A stretch of 64,000 nt of DNA from Candidatus Nanosyncoccus alces (GCF_004138395.1 NZ_PRLM01000006.1:124001-188000), one strand, 5' to 3'; shown: positions 41,969-50,820, counted from the stretch's first letter. Numbers and translations: made by a program. The notes: generated by a model not told the origin, from the letters alone.

Positions 41969-43338
41969 TGAAAATCGCAAATAGAAAAGTGACGGCCGAG
42001 AGATTAGTAAGAGATGCCTTAGAAAAGGCGAGGCATTTTGCGGACTATAATATATTTACATTCCTGAATGAAGAAGGTGCGATAAAAAAGGCCCGCGAGA
42101 TTGATGCAAGAATTGCGAAAGGCGAAAAAGTAGGCCGTTTGGCTGGTGTGCCATATGCCTTGAAAGACAATTTTTTGAGCACAGAAGGGCAAACTACGGC
42201 CGCGGCACATATTTTAGAGGGATTTGTCTCACCAGTGACAGCGACTGCAGTAGAAAAGCTAGAGCGCGAAGGAGCAATTATGATTGGCCGCACCAACATG
42301 GACGCATTTGCCCATGGGTCTTCGACCGAAAGTTCTTATTACGGTCCAACCTTGAATGCACACGATCGCGAACGCGTAGCAGGCGGATCTTCGGGCGGTT
42401 CGGCCGTAGCGGTGGCCCTAGATATTGTAGAATTTGCAACTGGCACCGATACCGGTGGATCGATTCGCCAGCCGGCATCGTTTAACGGCGTATACGGGCT
42501 GAAACCAACTTACGGTACGATTAGCCGCTACGGGGTAGTAGCAATGGCCTCTTCCACAGATTGCATTGGATTTTTCACTAAAACCCCAGATGATATGAAT
42601 TTACTAATGGAAATTGCGAATGGACAAGATCCTAAGGATTTAACTACCTTACCAGATTATTACGATGAGTCTGAAGCTAAAAAGATAAAGAAGATTGGCA
42701 TCATTAAAGATTTTGATAATACCTCTGTCGATTCGGAAATTAGGAACGCGCTCGTTTCAAAAGTGGAGCTTGCCAGGTCTAAAGGTTATGAAGTGGTAGA
42801 AATTGAAATGCCAGCATTAAAGTATGCATTAGCGGCTTATTATATTATCGTACCCGCAGAAGTAGCTAGTAATCTTTCACGCTATGACGGAGTGCGTTAT
42901 GGATTCCGTGCAAAAGATACGAAAGATTTGGATGCACTGTACAAAAACACCCGTGGTGAGGGATTCATGCCAGAAAATAAACGTCGTATCATGGTAGGGA
43001 ATTTTGTATTATCTAGTGGTTTTTACGATGCCTACTTCTTGAAGGCAGCTAAGGCGCGTACTCTCATCGTAAAAGAATACGAGAAAGCTTTTGAGAAATG
43101 CGATGTCTTGCTGTCGCCAGTAACGCCAAACCCAGCTTTTAAATTAGGCGAGAAAACCAACGATCCGGTAGCGATGTACCTGGAAGACGCCATGACGGTA
43201 CCACTTAATTTGGCTGGTGTGCCAGGATTGACCATCCCTGCCGGTAAAACCAAAGACGGGGTGGCATTAGGATTACAGTTAATTGGCCCACGCCGTAGTG
43301 ACAAGAGCTTGATTGAGTTTTCTAAGGAGCTAGTATAA
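41968..43338 (+). CDS. gatA: Asp/Glu-tRNA(Asn/Gln) amidotransferase subunit A
   Basis: The amidase subunit releases ammonia from glutamine. The amidase signature region has GVPYALKDNF (catalytic Lys), GGSSGGSAVAVAL and GTDTGGSIRQPASFNG, which hold the cis- and nucleophilic Ser of the Ser-cisSer-Lys triad. The 456-residue length is normal. It overlaps the next gene by one base (TAATG). Confidence 0.96.
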   Translation: MKIANRKVTAERLVRDALEKARHFADYNIFTFLNEEGAIKKAREIDARIAKGEKVGRLAGVPYALKDNFLSTEGQTTAAAHILEGFVSPVTATAVEKLEREGAIMIGRTNMDAFAHGSSTESSYYGPTLNAHDRERVAGGSSGGSAVAVALDIVEFATGTDTGGSIRQPASFNGVYGLKPTYGTISRYGVVAMASSTDCIGFFTKTPDDMNLLMEIANGQDPKDLTTLPDYYDESEAKKIKKIGIIKDFDNTSVDSEIRNALVSKVELARSKGYEVVEIEMPALKYALAAYYIIVPAEVASNLSRYDGVRYGFRAKDTKDLDALYKNTRGEGFMPENKRRIMVGNFVLSSGFYDAYFLKAAKARTLIVKEYEKAFEKCDVLLSPVTPNPAFKLGEKTNDPVAMYLEDAMTVPLNLAGVPGLTIPAGKTKDGVALGLQLIGPRRSDKSLIEFSKELV

Positions 43339-43757
43339 TGGACGGTGGCGTAGTGATTTTTATTTTGGCAATCTTAATTGTCGCAGTTTTTATATTCGTA
43401 GCAATTTTACTAACTGGCAAACGTGGGCACCATTTTAATATGGAGGCTTACCAGGCAAGGTTTTTGGCGATTGAAAATAAATTAAACAAAGAGAATTCTG
43501 CGACTTTCATGACTACGATTATAGAGGCGGACAAATTACTGGATAAGGCATTAATGGAAATGGGTGTTCCGGGCAAGACTATGGGTGATAGACTGAAAAG
43601 GTCAGGAGATAAATTTACCGACGTTAATGCTGTATGGCGCGCACACAAATTGCGTAACGCTATAGCGCATGAAGCAGATTTAGAGATCGGGTACAAACAG
43701 GCGGCCAATGCCATTGCGATTTACAAACAAGCCTTAAAAGATTTAGGAGCAATTTAA
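43338..43757 (+). CDS. membrane-anchored HEPN-like protein inside the gatCAB operon
   Basis: The family is not recognised with certainty. One N-terminal helix (about 5-26) precedes a helical domain of about 105 residues. Near its end, RAHKLRNAIAHEADLEI contains R106-N-A-I-A-H111, an Rx4H pattern like that of HEPN RNases and nucleotide-binding HEPN proteins. ATG overlaps the gatA stop, and the stop overlaps the gatB ATG, so it is tightly embedded between two amidotransferase subunits. Catalytic activity is inference; many HEPN proteins are inactive binders. Confidence 0.6.
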   Translation: MDGGVVIFILAILIVAVFIFVAILLTGKRGHHFNMEAYQARFLAIENKLNKENSATFMTTIIEADKLLDKALMEMGVPGKTMGDRLKRSGDKFTDVNAVWRAHKLRNAIAHEADLEIGYKQAANAIAIYKQALKDLGAI

Positions 43758-45169
43758 TGAAATATATTCCAACGATCGGTATTGAGTGTCACGTGCAACT
43801 AGCAACAAAGACAAAGCTATTTTCGGAAGTGGACAACGACGCTAGGAATAAAGAGCCGAATTCTTGTGTATCTCCGGTAGATTACGCTCTGCCTGGGATG
43901 TTACCACGATTAAACGGTGAGGCGATAAAATTTGCAATCTTAGCAGGAAAGGCAATGAACTGCGAAATTAACGCTTCCTCTAGGTTCGACCGTAAGCATT
44001 ATTTTTACCCGGATTCACCTAAAGGTTATCAGATCACTCAATTCTATCATCCGATCATCGGTGCAGGGTACGTAGAACTCCCGTCGGGGACGAAAATTCG
44101 GATAGAGCACGCGCACCTGGAGGGTGACGCTGGGAAGCTGACGCATTTCGATACGTACTCTCTGGTAGATCTGAATCGTGTAGATACACCGCTAATTGAA
44201 ATCGTCTCCATGCCAGATATCCATTCTGCTAAGGATGCGCACGACTATTGCAAAGAGCTGTGGAGACTGATGACTTTTGCGGGGGTGTCCTATGGCGACC
44301 TCTATAACGGAAATATGCGTTTCGACGTAAATGTTTCGCTCGCGCCGGAAGGAAGTACAGAACTAGGGACCAGAGCCGAGATAAAGAACTTGAACTCTTT
44401 TAGATCAGTAGAGCGAGCTGCAGAGTACGAAATTGTGCGCCAGAGTAAGCTTTTGGATGCTGGCGAAAAAATAATCCAGGAAACTCGCGGTTGGAGCGAT
44501 GATACTGGCAAGACTACTGGGCAGCGTTCAAAAGAAGAGGCAAAAGATTATAGGTATATGCCAGAGCCGGATTTACCACCAGTTAATCTTTCAGCTGATT
44601 TTATACAAGAAGTAGCGGAAAAATTGCCGTTAATGCCCGCAGATTATCGTAGGAAGTTTGGCGATTCGCTTAAAACCGAAATTCTAGAAATTTTGTTAGA
44701 CTATCCGGAATTAATTAGAAAGCTATCTGAAGTCGACGAAAAATATGTAGTAACTGTTTCCAACCTGTTTACATCGGTACTGTTAGCAGAAGAAAAATCA
44801 GCAGAGTACCTGAATGATTTACCAACAGCAAAACAGCTAAACGATCTGGCTAAGATGAACGAAAAGAAAGAGCTCAGTTCTACTGCCACAAAAGAGGTAT
44901 TTTTGCATTTGTTTGATCCACAAATGAGGAGACGCGATACTGAAGTAATTGCCAAAGAGCTAGGCTTGATCCAAGAGAACGATTTAGGCGCGCTGGAAAC
45001 CATTGTGGACGCGGTGCTAGCAAAACCAGAGACCCAGGAGGCTCAGGCAGATTTTCGCGCTGGGGAAGAGAAGGTGATCGGATTTTTGGTGGGTCAAGTA
45101 ATGAAGGAGTCCCACGGTAAAGCCAACCCGTCCGCCGTGCAAGAAATTTTGCGAAAAAAGCTGGCTTAG
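43757..45169 (+). CDS. gatB: Asp/Glu-tRNA(Asn/Gln) amidotransferase subunit B
   Basis: GatB binds the mischarged tRNA and phosphorylates its Asp/Glu. IGIECHVQLATKTKLF, NSCVSPVDYALPGMLP, FDRKHYFYPDSPKGYQITQ and KDYRYMPEPDLPP are family hallmarks, and a C-terminal YqeY-like domain is present (about 400-470). With gatC and gatA it forms the transamidation route to Gln-tRNA and/or Asn-tRNA. No terminator is visible before the RNA promoter at 45174. Confidence 0.96.
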   Translation: MKYIPTIGIECHVQLATKTKLFSEVDNDARNKEPNSCVSPVDYALPGMLPRLNGEAIKFAILAGKAMNCEINASSRFDRKHYFYPDSPKGYQITQFYHPIIGAGYVELPSGTKIRIEHAHLEGDAGKLTHFDTYSLVDLNRVDTPLIEIVSMPDIHSAKDAHDYCKELWRLMTFAGVSYGDLYNGNMRFDVNVSLAPEGSTELGTRAEIKNLNSFRSVERAAEYEIVRQSKLLDAGEKIIQETRGWSDDTGKTTGQRSKEEAKDYRYMPEPDLPPVNLSADFIQEVAEKLPLMPADYRRKFGDSLKTEILEILLDYPELIRKLSEVDEKYVVTVSNLFTSVLLAEEKSAEYLNDLPTAKQLNDLAKMNEKKELSSTATKEVFLHLFDPQMRRRDTEVIAKELGLIQENDLGALETIVDAVLAKPETQEAQADFRAGEEKVIGFLVGQVMKESHGKANPSAVQEILRKKLA

Positions 45170-45173
45170 ACTA

Positions 45174-45202
45174 TTGACAGATAATACTAGATGCGATAAG
45201 AT
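45174..45202 (+). promoter_or_regulatory. promoter of the large non-coding transcript
   Basis: TTGACA (45174-45179), 17 bp, TAAGAT (45197-45202). Transcription would start near 45209, five bases after the gatB coding region plus the promoter, with no gene in front. Confidence 0.8.
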
Positions 45203-45208
45203 ATTCTG

Positions 45209-45825
45209 TACAGGGGCGTGATTCCGCCCCTTGTGCTGTTAAAAACGATTGTATTTCATCCGCCCGAAAAAAACTCGTGACATTGAGCCGTCGTTTGCGT
45301 GAGTACTCACGCCCTTAGCTCAGAAGGGAGGAGAAGGGATTGATCCGTATTTTCTTTCCGATAGTGATAGAAATGCCCACCTACACGGAGGCAATTTCTA
45401 CGTTCGGCAGAAATTTGGCGCCATTACCGGTAATTACTTCGATCTACGCGCCTCGTCCCAGAGTGGATCAATTTTACCGTAAGCTGGTTCCGAACTAGCT
45501 TTAGAGGTTACTGGATATTTTTCTGAATAATCACCTCTTTTTTCGGTAACCTCGGTGGTAATCCACAAGCATTTGTTTGCTCGATAAGCAGACAACCCAC
45601 ACAATTTCAAAACAATATATAGACAACTCGTTTAATACAGCACCTCGTACCTTAGCAGGCAGTTCGTCCGCGGCTAGAAGTCCGCCGCAAGACCGGCTGG
45701 AGAAACAATCGGGCATTTTGCCCATAGCATAAGATGTTAAAGTAAATAGCGTGAAGACGACTCCCCGGAAGAGGCTTTTATATGCCTGCTAACATTACCC
45801 CAGTACAGCCAGTACTGGGGTTTTT
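45209..45825 (+). ncRNA. candidate large structured non-coding RNA (~617 nt)
   Basis: No plausible coding frame fills this 780-bp gap, but many exact pairings do. Examples: AGGGGCG/CGCCCCT (45212-45218, 45225-45231), AAACGA/TCGTTT (45243-45248, 45291-45296), GCGTGAG/CTCACGC (45297-45312), CCCTT/AAGGG (45312-45328), and a long-range ATTGATCC/GGATCAAT (45339-45346, 45465-45472) enclosing TAGAAAT/ATTTCTA and ATTACCGGTAAT. Others are AAGCTGGTT/AACTAGCTT (45481-45501), GTTTGCT/AGCAGAC (45575-45593) and TTAGCAGGCA/TGCCTGCTAA (45652-45661, 45783-45792). It lacks the conserved motifs of tmRNA, RNase P RNA, SRP RNA and 6S RNA as I know them. It has its own promoter and terminator. Confidence 0.7.
45798..45825 (+). 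terminator. intrinsic terminator of the non-coding transcript
   Basis: CCCCAGTAC (45798-45806), 5-nt loop, GTACTGGGG (45812-45820), T5. Confidence 0.93.
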
Positions 45826-45862
45826 CTTGGTTCTGTGCCATGCAGGACGATCCTATTTAAGC

Positions 45863-45891
45863 TTGACAATTTTAAATATGTGTGGTATAAT
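45863..45891 (+). promoter_or_regulatory. promoter of the 45951 gene
   Basis: TTGACA (45863-45868), 17 bp, TATAAT (45886-45891), with GTGTGG before the -10. Confidence 0.88.
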
Positions 45892-45950
45892 GGTGTTAAG
45901 TTGGGAGGTTTTGCGCCCAGCAAATAAAACAGAAGCAGAGGTGCTTAATA

Positions 45951-46691
45951 ATGAAAGAAGAAAAGGCAAAAGGCATATTAAAAAGAATAGGGAAATTCTT
46001 TCACAAAATTTCCCAGATGAGAGAGAAGAGAAAGGCAAAGAAGCGATGCGGAGACTATCACTTCAGAAAAAAGTGGAGCAAAAGAGCAAAAAGTTTTGTC
46101 CTGCAACCATATGTGTACTTCGCTGCGCCCGTCTCGAAGGTGATGTTCTGTCAGCTATATGGCGTAGTAGAGTATTACGAGGCATATAGCGAGGAATACA
46201 CACTTCGTGCGGCAAACCTTGCAAAAGCTTTGATCAGAGACGTATATACACCAGATGTGCTCCCCGTGGTAACATGCGGTCGTGTTTTGAGCGATTGGGA
46301 GTCTATGAGTCTTATTAATGACGAGCTTTTCAATTTATTGTGCCAATACGGAGGGTATAATGTTGTGTTCCACAATCAAGACACTAAGCTGCCTCGTAAC
46401 GTGACGGCCGACATAGTACTCAACAAAAATCTTTTCTTGACGAGAAAGAGACACGGAATGCCCTTGAGAACATTTCTTCTTTGGGCCGAAGGCGGCGTAA
46501 AGATACCACCCGAAATCCTGACTGAGTGGTCTGGCATACCGGCGGGACGATTTGGCGTGGCTTATGATGAAATTGTTAACCTTTTTAGGCAGACAATCAG
46601 AGCTGAGCATCGCGCAGAAATCGCCAGAGGTACAACCGCCAGTGCACGGGCACGCAGTAGATTACGAAACCCGAACGTTATTTTCGTCTGA
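45951..46691 (+). CDS. hypothetical basic protein (246 aa)
   Basis: The family is not recognised. The first ~60 residues are very Lys/Arg-rich (KEEKAKGILKRIGKFFHKI), suggesting nucleic-acid or membrane-surface binding. The middle part (about 65-200) is globular with hydrophobic patches (YVYFAAPVSKVMF, VLPVVTCGRVL), and the C-terminus is Arg/Ala-rich. GAGGTG precedes ATG by about 8 nt. Codon use is of the accessory type. It follows the non-coding RNA with its own promoter and terminator, so a functional link is possible but not shown. Confidence 0.65.
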   Translation: MKEEKAKGILKRIGKFFHKISQMREKRKAKKRCGDYHFRKKWSKRAKSFVLQPYVYFAAPVSKVMFCQLYGVVEYYEAYSEEYTLRAANLAKALIRDVYTPDVLPVVTCGRVLSDWESMSLINDELFNLLCQYGGYNVVFHNQDTKLPRNVTADIVLNKNLFLTRKRHGMPLRTFLLWAEGGVKIPPEILTEWSGIPAGRFGVAYDEIVNLFRQTIRAEHRAEIARGTTASARARSRLRNPNVIFV

Positions 46692-46708
46692 TATTCTCTC
46701 GTGCTGGA

Positions 46709-46735
46709 GCCCCGGATTACACGTCGGGGCTTTTT
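46709..46735 (+). terminator. intrinsic terminator
   Basis: AGCCCCG, loop, CGGGGCT (46725-46731) and T5. Confidence 0.9.
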
Positions 46736-46870
46736 CTTGTGCTAAAAATATCTAAAAATTAGACAGTTTTCGTTTTATTTTTTGAATAGATATGGTATAA
46801 TTTGTGAAAGTGTGTCTTGTTTTTGAGTGTGGAGCTTAAAAAAGACTAAAATAATAATTAAAAGGAGCAT

Positions 46871-48970
46871 ATGGCTACTGAAGTTAAAGACCTCAAAAAT
46901 CTGCGGAATATCGGGATTATCGCTCATATCGACGCGGGCAAAACTACTACCTCGGAAGCGATTCTTTATCGTACGGGGCTAAAACATAAAATCGATCTAG
47001 TAAAAGGTGGGACTGGTGGTGCTGACACCGACTGGATGGAGCAGGAAAAGGAACGCGGCATTACAATTACTTCAGCCGCAGTAACCGTATACTGGAAAAA
47101 TCACCAGATTAACATCATTGATACCCCAGGACACATTGATTTTACCGCTGAGGTAGAACGTTCATTGCGCGTATTGGACGGCGCGGTGGTAGTATTTGAC
47201 GGCAAAATGGGGGTAGAAGCTCAGTCCGAGACAGTTTGGCGCCAGGCTACTAAGTATGGCATCCCACGGATTTGTTTTGTAAACAAGATTAATCAGATTG
47301 GTGGTGATTTTTATAAATCGCTTGATTCTATCCACAAACGTTTATCTAAGAATGCCGTGGCGATTCATTTGCCGATTGGCTTTGAGAAGGATATTTGCGG
47401 CGTAGTAGACCTGATTGATATGAAGGCCTACACTTACAAAGACTACGCCGATCACGAGCTGACTGTGGGAGAAATTCCAGCCGACATGGTAGAAAAAGCT
47501 AAAAATGCGCGTTCAATGCTAATCGAGGAGGCCGTACAAGCTGACGAAAACTTGATGAACAAATTCTTTGAAGAGGGCGAAGAAGCTATCACCGTAGACG
47601 AGCTAAAGGCTGCGCTACGTAAGCGCGTGCTCGATGGCGACTTCTTCCTAGTAACTGGTGGCGATGGTCGCGGCGTAATTGTAGAAAAAGTACTGGATTT
47701 GATGACCGATTATCTACCATCTCCGTTGGATCGCGATCAAGGTCAAACGGTGGGGACTGATCCAAAAACTGGCGACCAAATCGTGCGCAAAGCTGATAAC
47801 TCTGAGCCTTTGACCGCTTTGGCATTTAAGATTGCAACTGATCCATTTGTTGGTAAATTAATCTTTATCCGTGTGTACGCTGGCAAACTAAAGTCCGGCG
47901 ATACGGTTCTGAATGCTTCAACTGGCGACAAAGAACGTATCGGCCGCTTGGTACGGATGCATGCAAATGACCGTAAAGACATTTCAGAAATCGGCGCTGG
48001 CGATATCGCTGCGGTAGTAGGTTTGAAAAACGTGACTACCGGTACTACACTTTGTAGCCCAGCTCACCCGATTTTACTTGAGTCGATTGAATTCCCAGAT
48101 CCTCCGGTATCTATTGCTGTAGAGCCAAAGACTAAAGCCGACCAAGAGAAGATGGGTATTGGCCTTTCGAAGATGGCCGAAGAGGATCCAACTTTCCGCG
48201 TCCATACCGACGAGGAGACTGGGCAAACCATCATTTCTGGTATGGGAGAGTTACATCTAGAGATCATTATTGATCGTTTGAAACGTGAACATAATGTGGA
48301 AGCTAACACTGGTGCGCCGCAAGTGGCATACCGTGAAACTATCCGTGGGACTGCAGAAGCACAAGGTAAGCACATTAAGCAGTCTGGTGGTCGTGGACAA
48401 TATGGTGACGTATGGATTAAGTTTGAGCCGAACGAGCCAGGGAAGGGATTCGAATTTATCGATCAAATCAAAGGTGGCGTAGTCCCTCAGGAATACCGTA
48501 AGCCAGTACAAAAAGGCGTGGAAGACACTTTGGCTGGTGGCGTAATCGCGGGTTACCCGGTTGTGGATGTGAAAGCTACTCTATATGACGGCTCGTATCA
48601 CGACGTGGACTCCTCAGAGCTAGCCTTTACCTTGGCTGGTAGCTTAGCTACTCGCGAAGGTATCAAGAAGGCCAATCCAGTATTGCTAGAGCCAGTAATG
48701 AAGCTAGAAATTACCACTCCGGAAGAGTTCATGGGCGACGTAATCGGCGACATCAACTCGCGCCGTGGTCGGATTGACGAAATGGAAGACTTAAATGGTG
48801 GGGCCAAGTTAATTAAAGCATTTTGCCCATTGGCAAACCTCTTCGGTTACACCGGTGATCTACGTGGTATGACTCAAGGTCGTGCAGCTTCTTCAATGGA
48901 GCTTTACGGTTACGAGGAAGTTCCACCAAACGTGGCCCAAGAAATTATCGAAAAGAGAAATTCCAAATAA
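46871..48970 (+). CDS. fusA: elongation factor G
   Basis: EF-G drives translocation and, with RRF, ribosome recycling. G1 is IIAHIDAGKTTTSEAILY; DTPGHIDFTAEVERSL is G3 and FVNKINQIGGDF is the NKxD equivalent, here NKIN rather than NKMD. The domain III-V segments GMGELHLEIIIDRL and VPQEYRKPVQKGVEDTL are present. The 699-residue length is standard. TATAAT (46796-46801) gives a leader of about 60 nt ending in AAAAGGAG. It is not in an operon with rpsL-rpsG, unlike in the classical str operon. Confidence 0.98.
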   Translation: MATEVKDLKNLRNIGIIAHIDAGKTTTSEAILYRTGLKHKIDLVKGGTGGADTDWMEQEKERGITITSAAVTVYWKNHQINIIDTPGHIDFTAEVERSLRVLDGAVVVFDGKMGVEAQSETVWRQATKYGIPRICFVNKINQIGGDFYKSLDSIHKRLSKNAVAIHLPIGFEKDICGVVDLIDMKAYTYKDYADHELTVGEIPADMVEKAKNARSMLIEEAVQADENLMNKFFEEGEEAITVDELKAALRKRVLDGDFFLVTGGDGRGVIVEKVLDLMTDYLPSPLDRDQGQTVGTDPKTGDQIVRKADNSEPLTALAFKIATDPFVGKLIFIRVYAGKLKSGDTVLNASTGDKERIGRLVRMHANDRKDISEIGAGDIAAVVGLKNVTTGTTLCSPAHPILLESIEFPDPPVSIAVEPKTKADQEKMGIGLSKMAEEDPTFRVHTDEETGQTIISGMGELHLEIIIDRLKREHNVEANTGAPQVAYRETIRGTAEAQGKHIKQSGGRGQYGDVWIKFEPNEPGKGFEFIDQIKGGVVPQEYRKPVQKGVEDTLAGGVIAGYPVVDVKATLYDGSYHDVDSSELAFTLAGSLATREGIKKANPVLLEPVMKLEITTPEEFMGDVIGDINSRRGRIDEMEDLNGGAKLIKAFCPLANLFGYTGDLRGMTQGRAASSMELYGYEEVPPNVAQEIIEKRNSK

Positions 48971-48974
48971 ACAG

Positions 48975-49004
48975 AACGGCCGGGCAAAACCGGCCATTCT
49001 TTTG
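48975..49004 (+). terminator. intrinsic terminator of fusA
   Basis: GGCCGG (48978-48983), loop GCAAAA, CCGGCC (48990-48995), then a T-rich tail. Confidence 0.85.
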
Positions 49005-49049
49005 AATAAAACATATTATTTAAAAAGTCAAATTAACCGAAAAAACCTC

Positions 49050-49122
49050 TTTACAAGTAAGGGGAAATAGTCTAAAATAGTAGGGTAGAGTTTTGGAGCT
49101 GGTTTTTATTAGCGCTCCAAAC
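49050..49122 (+). promoter_or_regulatory. promoter and leader hairpin of tuf
   Basis: TTTACA (49050-49055), 17 bp, TAAAAT (49073-49078). The leader then has TTTGGAGC (49092-49099) pairing with GCTCCAAA (49114-49121) around a T-rich loop, ending 26 nt before ATG. It is not followed by a T run, so it is not a terminator. Confidence 0.65.
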
Positions 49123-49147
49123 ATAATAACAAATAAAAGGAGAAAGA

Positions 49148-50332
49148 ATGGCAAATTTTGACCGTTCCAAGCCGCACATCAACGTCGGCACCATGGGTCA
49201 CGTCGACCATGGTAAAACTACTTTAACTGCTGCGATTACCAACGTACTCGCAAAGCGTCTTCCTTCTGATGTCAACAAGGCAGTCGCTTATGATCAAATC
49301 GATAACGCTCCAGAAGAGAAAGCTCGTGGTATCACTATCGCTACTTCTCACCAAGAGTATGAGTCTGAGAACCGCCACTACGCACACGTAGATATGCCAG
49401 GCCACGCAGACTACATTAAGAACATGATTACCGGTGCCGCTCAGGTAGATGGTGCTATTCTCGTAGTTGCTGCGAACGATGGTCCATTGCCACAGACTCG
49501 TGAGCACGTACTTTTGGCTCACCAGGTGAACGTACCAAAGATCATCGTGTTCTTAAACAAGATGGACCTCGCTGATCCAGAATTGGTAGAACTAGTAGAG
49601 ATGGACGTACGTGATCTTTTGAACAAGTACGGCTTTGATGGTGACAACGCGCCAATCATCAAGGGTTCTGCAACCAAGGCCTTAGAGGGCGACAAAGAGA
49701 ACGAGGATGCCGTGATGGAGCTCGTCAAGGCGATGGATGAGTACTTTGATGTGCCAGAACATGATCTTGACAAACCATTCTTGATGCCAATTGAAGACGT
49801 ATTCTCGATCAAAGGCCGTGGGACTGTAGCTACTGGTCGTATCGAGCAGGGTGTTGTAAAGTTGAACGACGAAGTTGAAATCGTAGGACTCAAAGACACT
49901 CAGAAGTCAGTAGTAACCGGTATCGAAGCTTTCCACAAGACTTTGGATCAAGGTCAAGCTGGCGATAATGCAGGTTTGTTGCTTCGTGGTATTGAACGCG
50001 ATCAAATCGAACGCGGTCAGGTGATTGCCGCTCCTGGTTCAATCACTCCACACACCGAGTTTGAGGCACAAGTTTACATCCTTAAGAAAGAGGAAGGTGG
50101 TCGCCACACTCCATTTTCTAAGGGTTATAAGCCACAGTTCTACTTCCGTACCACTGATGTGACTGGCGAGGTTGAACTTCCTGCTGATAAGGAAATCGTA
50201 ATGCCTGGCGATCAGGTAACCTTCAAGGTTAAATTGCTCGCTCCAGTAGCTATGAACGAACAAGATCGTTTCGCTATCCGCGAAGGTGGTAAGACGGTTG
50301 GTTCTGGTGTAATCACCAAGGTTATCAAATAA
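49148..50332 (+). CDS. tuf: elongation factor Tu
   Basis: EF-Tu delivers aminoacyl-tRNA to the ribosome. G1 [11 protein letters not shown]2 [15 protein letters not shown]3 [18 protein letters not shown] and G4 NKMDLAD are canonical. Domain II has [18 protein letters not shown], and the C-terminus is [10 protein letters not shown]. The 394-residue length is standard. AAAGGAG precedes ATG. It is a single-gene unit with its own promoter, leader hairpin and terminator. Confidence 0.99.
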   Translation: MANFDRSKPHINVGTMGHVDHGKTTLTAAITNVLAKRLPSDVNKAVAYDQIDNAPEEKARGITIATSHQEYESENRHYAHVDMPGHADYIKNMITGAAQVDGAILVVAANDGPLPQTREHVLLAHQVNVPKIIVFLNKMDLADPELVELVEMDVRDLLNKYGFDGDNAPIIKGSATKALEGDKENEDAVMELVKAMDEYFDVPEHDLDKPFLMPIEDVFSIKGRGTVATGRIEQGVVKLNDEVEIVGLKDTQKSVVTGIEAFHKTLDQGQAGDNAGLLLRGIERDQIERGQVIAAPGSITPHTEFEAQVYILKKEEGGRHTPFSKGYKPQFYFRTTDVTGEVELPADKEIVMPGDQVTFKVKLLAPVAMNEQDRFAIREGGKTVGSGVITKVIK

Positions 50333-50348
50333 TCTAGTTTGATACAGA

Positions 50349-50374
50349 AAAATCCCCCGAAAGGGGGATTTTTT
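50349..50374 (+). terminator. intrinsic terminator of tuf
   Basis: ATCCCCC, GAAA tetraloop, GGGGGAT, then T6. The rpsJ terminator at 54112-54135 has the same stem. Confidence 0.95.
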
Positions 50375-50408
50375 GTGGTATAATTTTGCTATAAGCATAA
50401 GGAGTATG

Positions 50409-50693
50409 ATGAGTGAGAAAAAGAATATTTATGATTTAAGTGTAAAAGAAATGCGAAAGTTAATTAGGGGTTTTTCTAATACGCTCTATGGGCGGACAGT
50501 ATTTTTTTTGGCTTATTTCGTACCAATGATGGCATTTTTAGTGATGATAGGGCTAGTGGTAGCCGAAATGATTGACCCGACATATGATTTGTTCTGCCCA
50601 ATCGTGGGCACATTCTTCTTGTTTACCGGCTTGTTTATCTTGGGGAATATTTATTATTATCACGAAATTCGCGTATTCTCAGAAAAAAGATAA
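50409..50693 (+). CDS. small two-helix membrane protein
   Basis: The family is not recognised. The 94-residue protein has a charged N-terminus (SEKKNIYDLSVKEMRKLIRG) and two membrane helices (about 32-52 and 62-82), ending in a charged tail. AAGGAG lies before two adjacent ATG codons; the second (50409) has better spacing. TATAAT with TTGTGG just before it lies at about 50380-50385, directly after the tuf terminator. Confidence 0.65.
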   Translation: MSEKKNIYDLSVKEMRKLIRGFSNTLYGRTVFFLAYFVPMMAFLVMIGLVVAEMIDPTYDLFCPIVGTFFLFTGLFILGNIYYYHEIRVFSEKR

Positions 50694-50734
50694 TTGCCGA
50701 CTGCTTTAAACTGAGAGGTATATAACTAAGTTTA

Positions 50735-50748
50735 CCCATGATCATGGG
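50735..50748. promoter_or_regulatory. 14-bp perfect palindrome upstream of a promoter
   Basis: CCCATGATCATGGG lies 7 bp before the -35 of the 50821 gene. It could be an operator; it has no T run and no loop, so it is not a terminator. Confidence 0.4.
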
Positions 50749-50755
50749 ATCTTGC

Positions 50756-50784
50756 TTTACAGAAATGTTTTTTTATGTTAATAT
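50756..50784 (+). promoter_or_regulatory. promoter of the 50821 gene
   Basis: TTTACA (50756-50761), 17 bp, TAATAT (50779-50784) with TG upstream. Confidence 0.65.
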
Positions 50785-50820
50785 ATAGATAAGCACGTTA
50801 AGAGGATTGGGGGTGTTTTG

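Noticed and set aside
45209-45825. tmRNA, RNase P RNA, SRP RNA or 6S RNA
   Set aside because: There is no alanyl acceptor/T-arm and CCA end, no GAGGAAAGTCC or ACAGAA core, no SRP GGAAG/AGCA loop, and the fold is not a single long bulged stem.
45782-46189. Open frame overlapping the RNA terminator and the 45951 gene
   Set aside because: It starts inside the 3' helix and terminator of the non-coding transcript, spans a promoter, and lies in another frame of the better supported 45951 gene.
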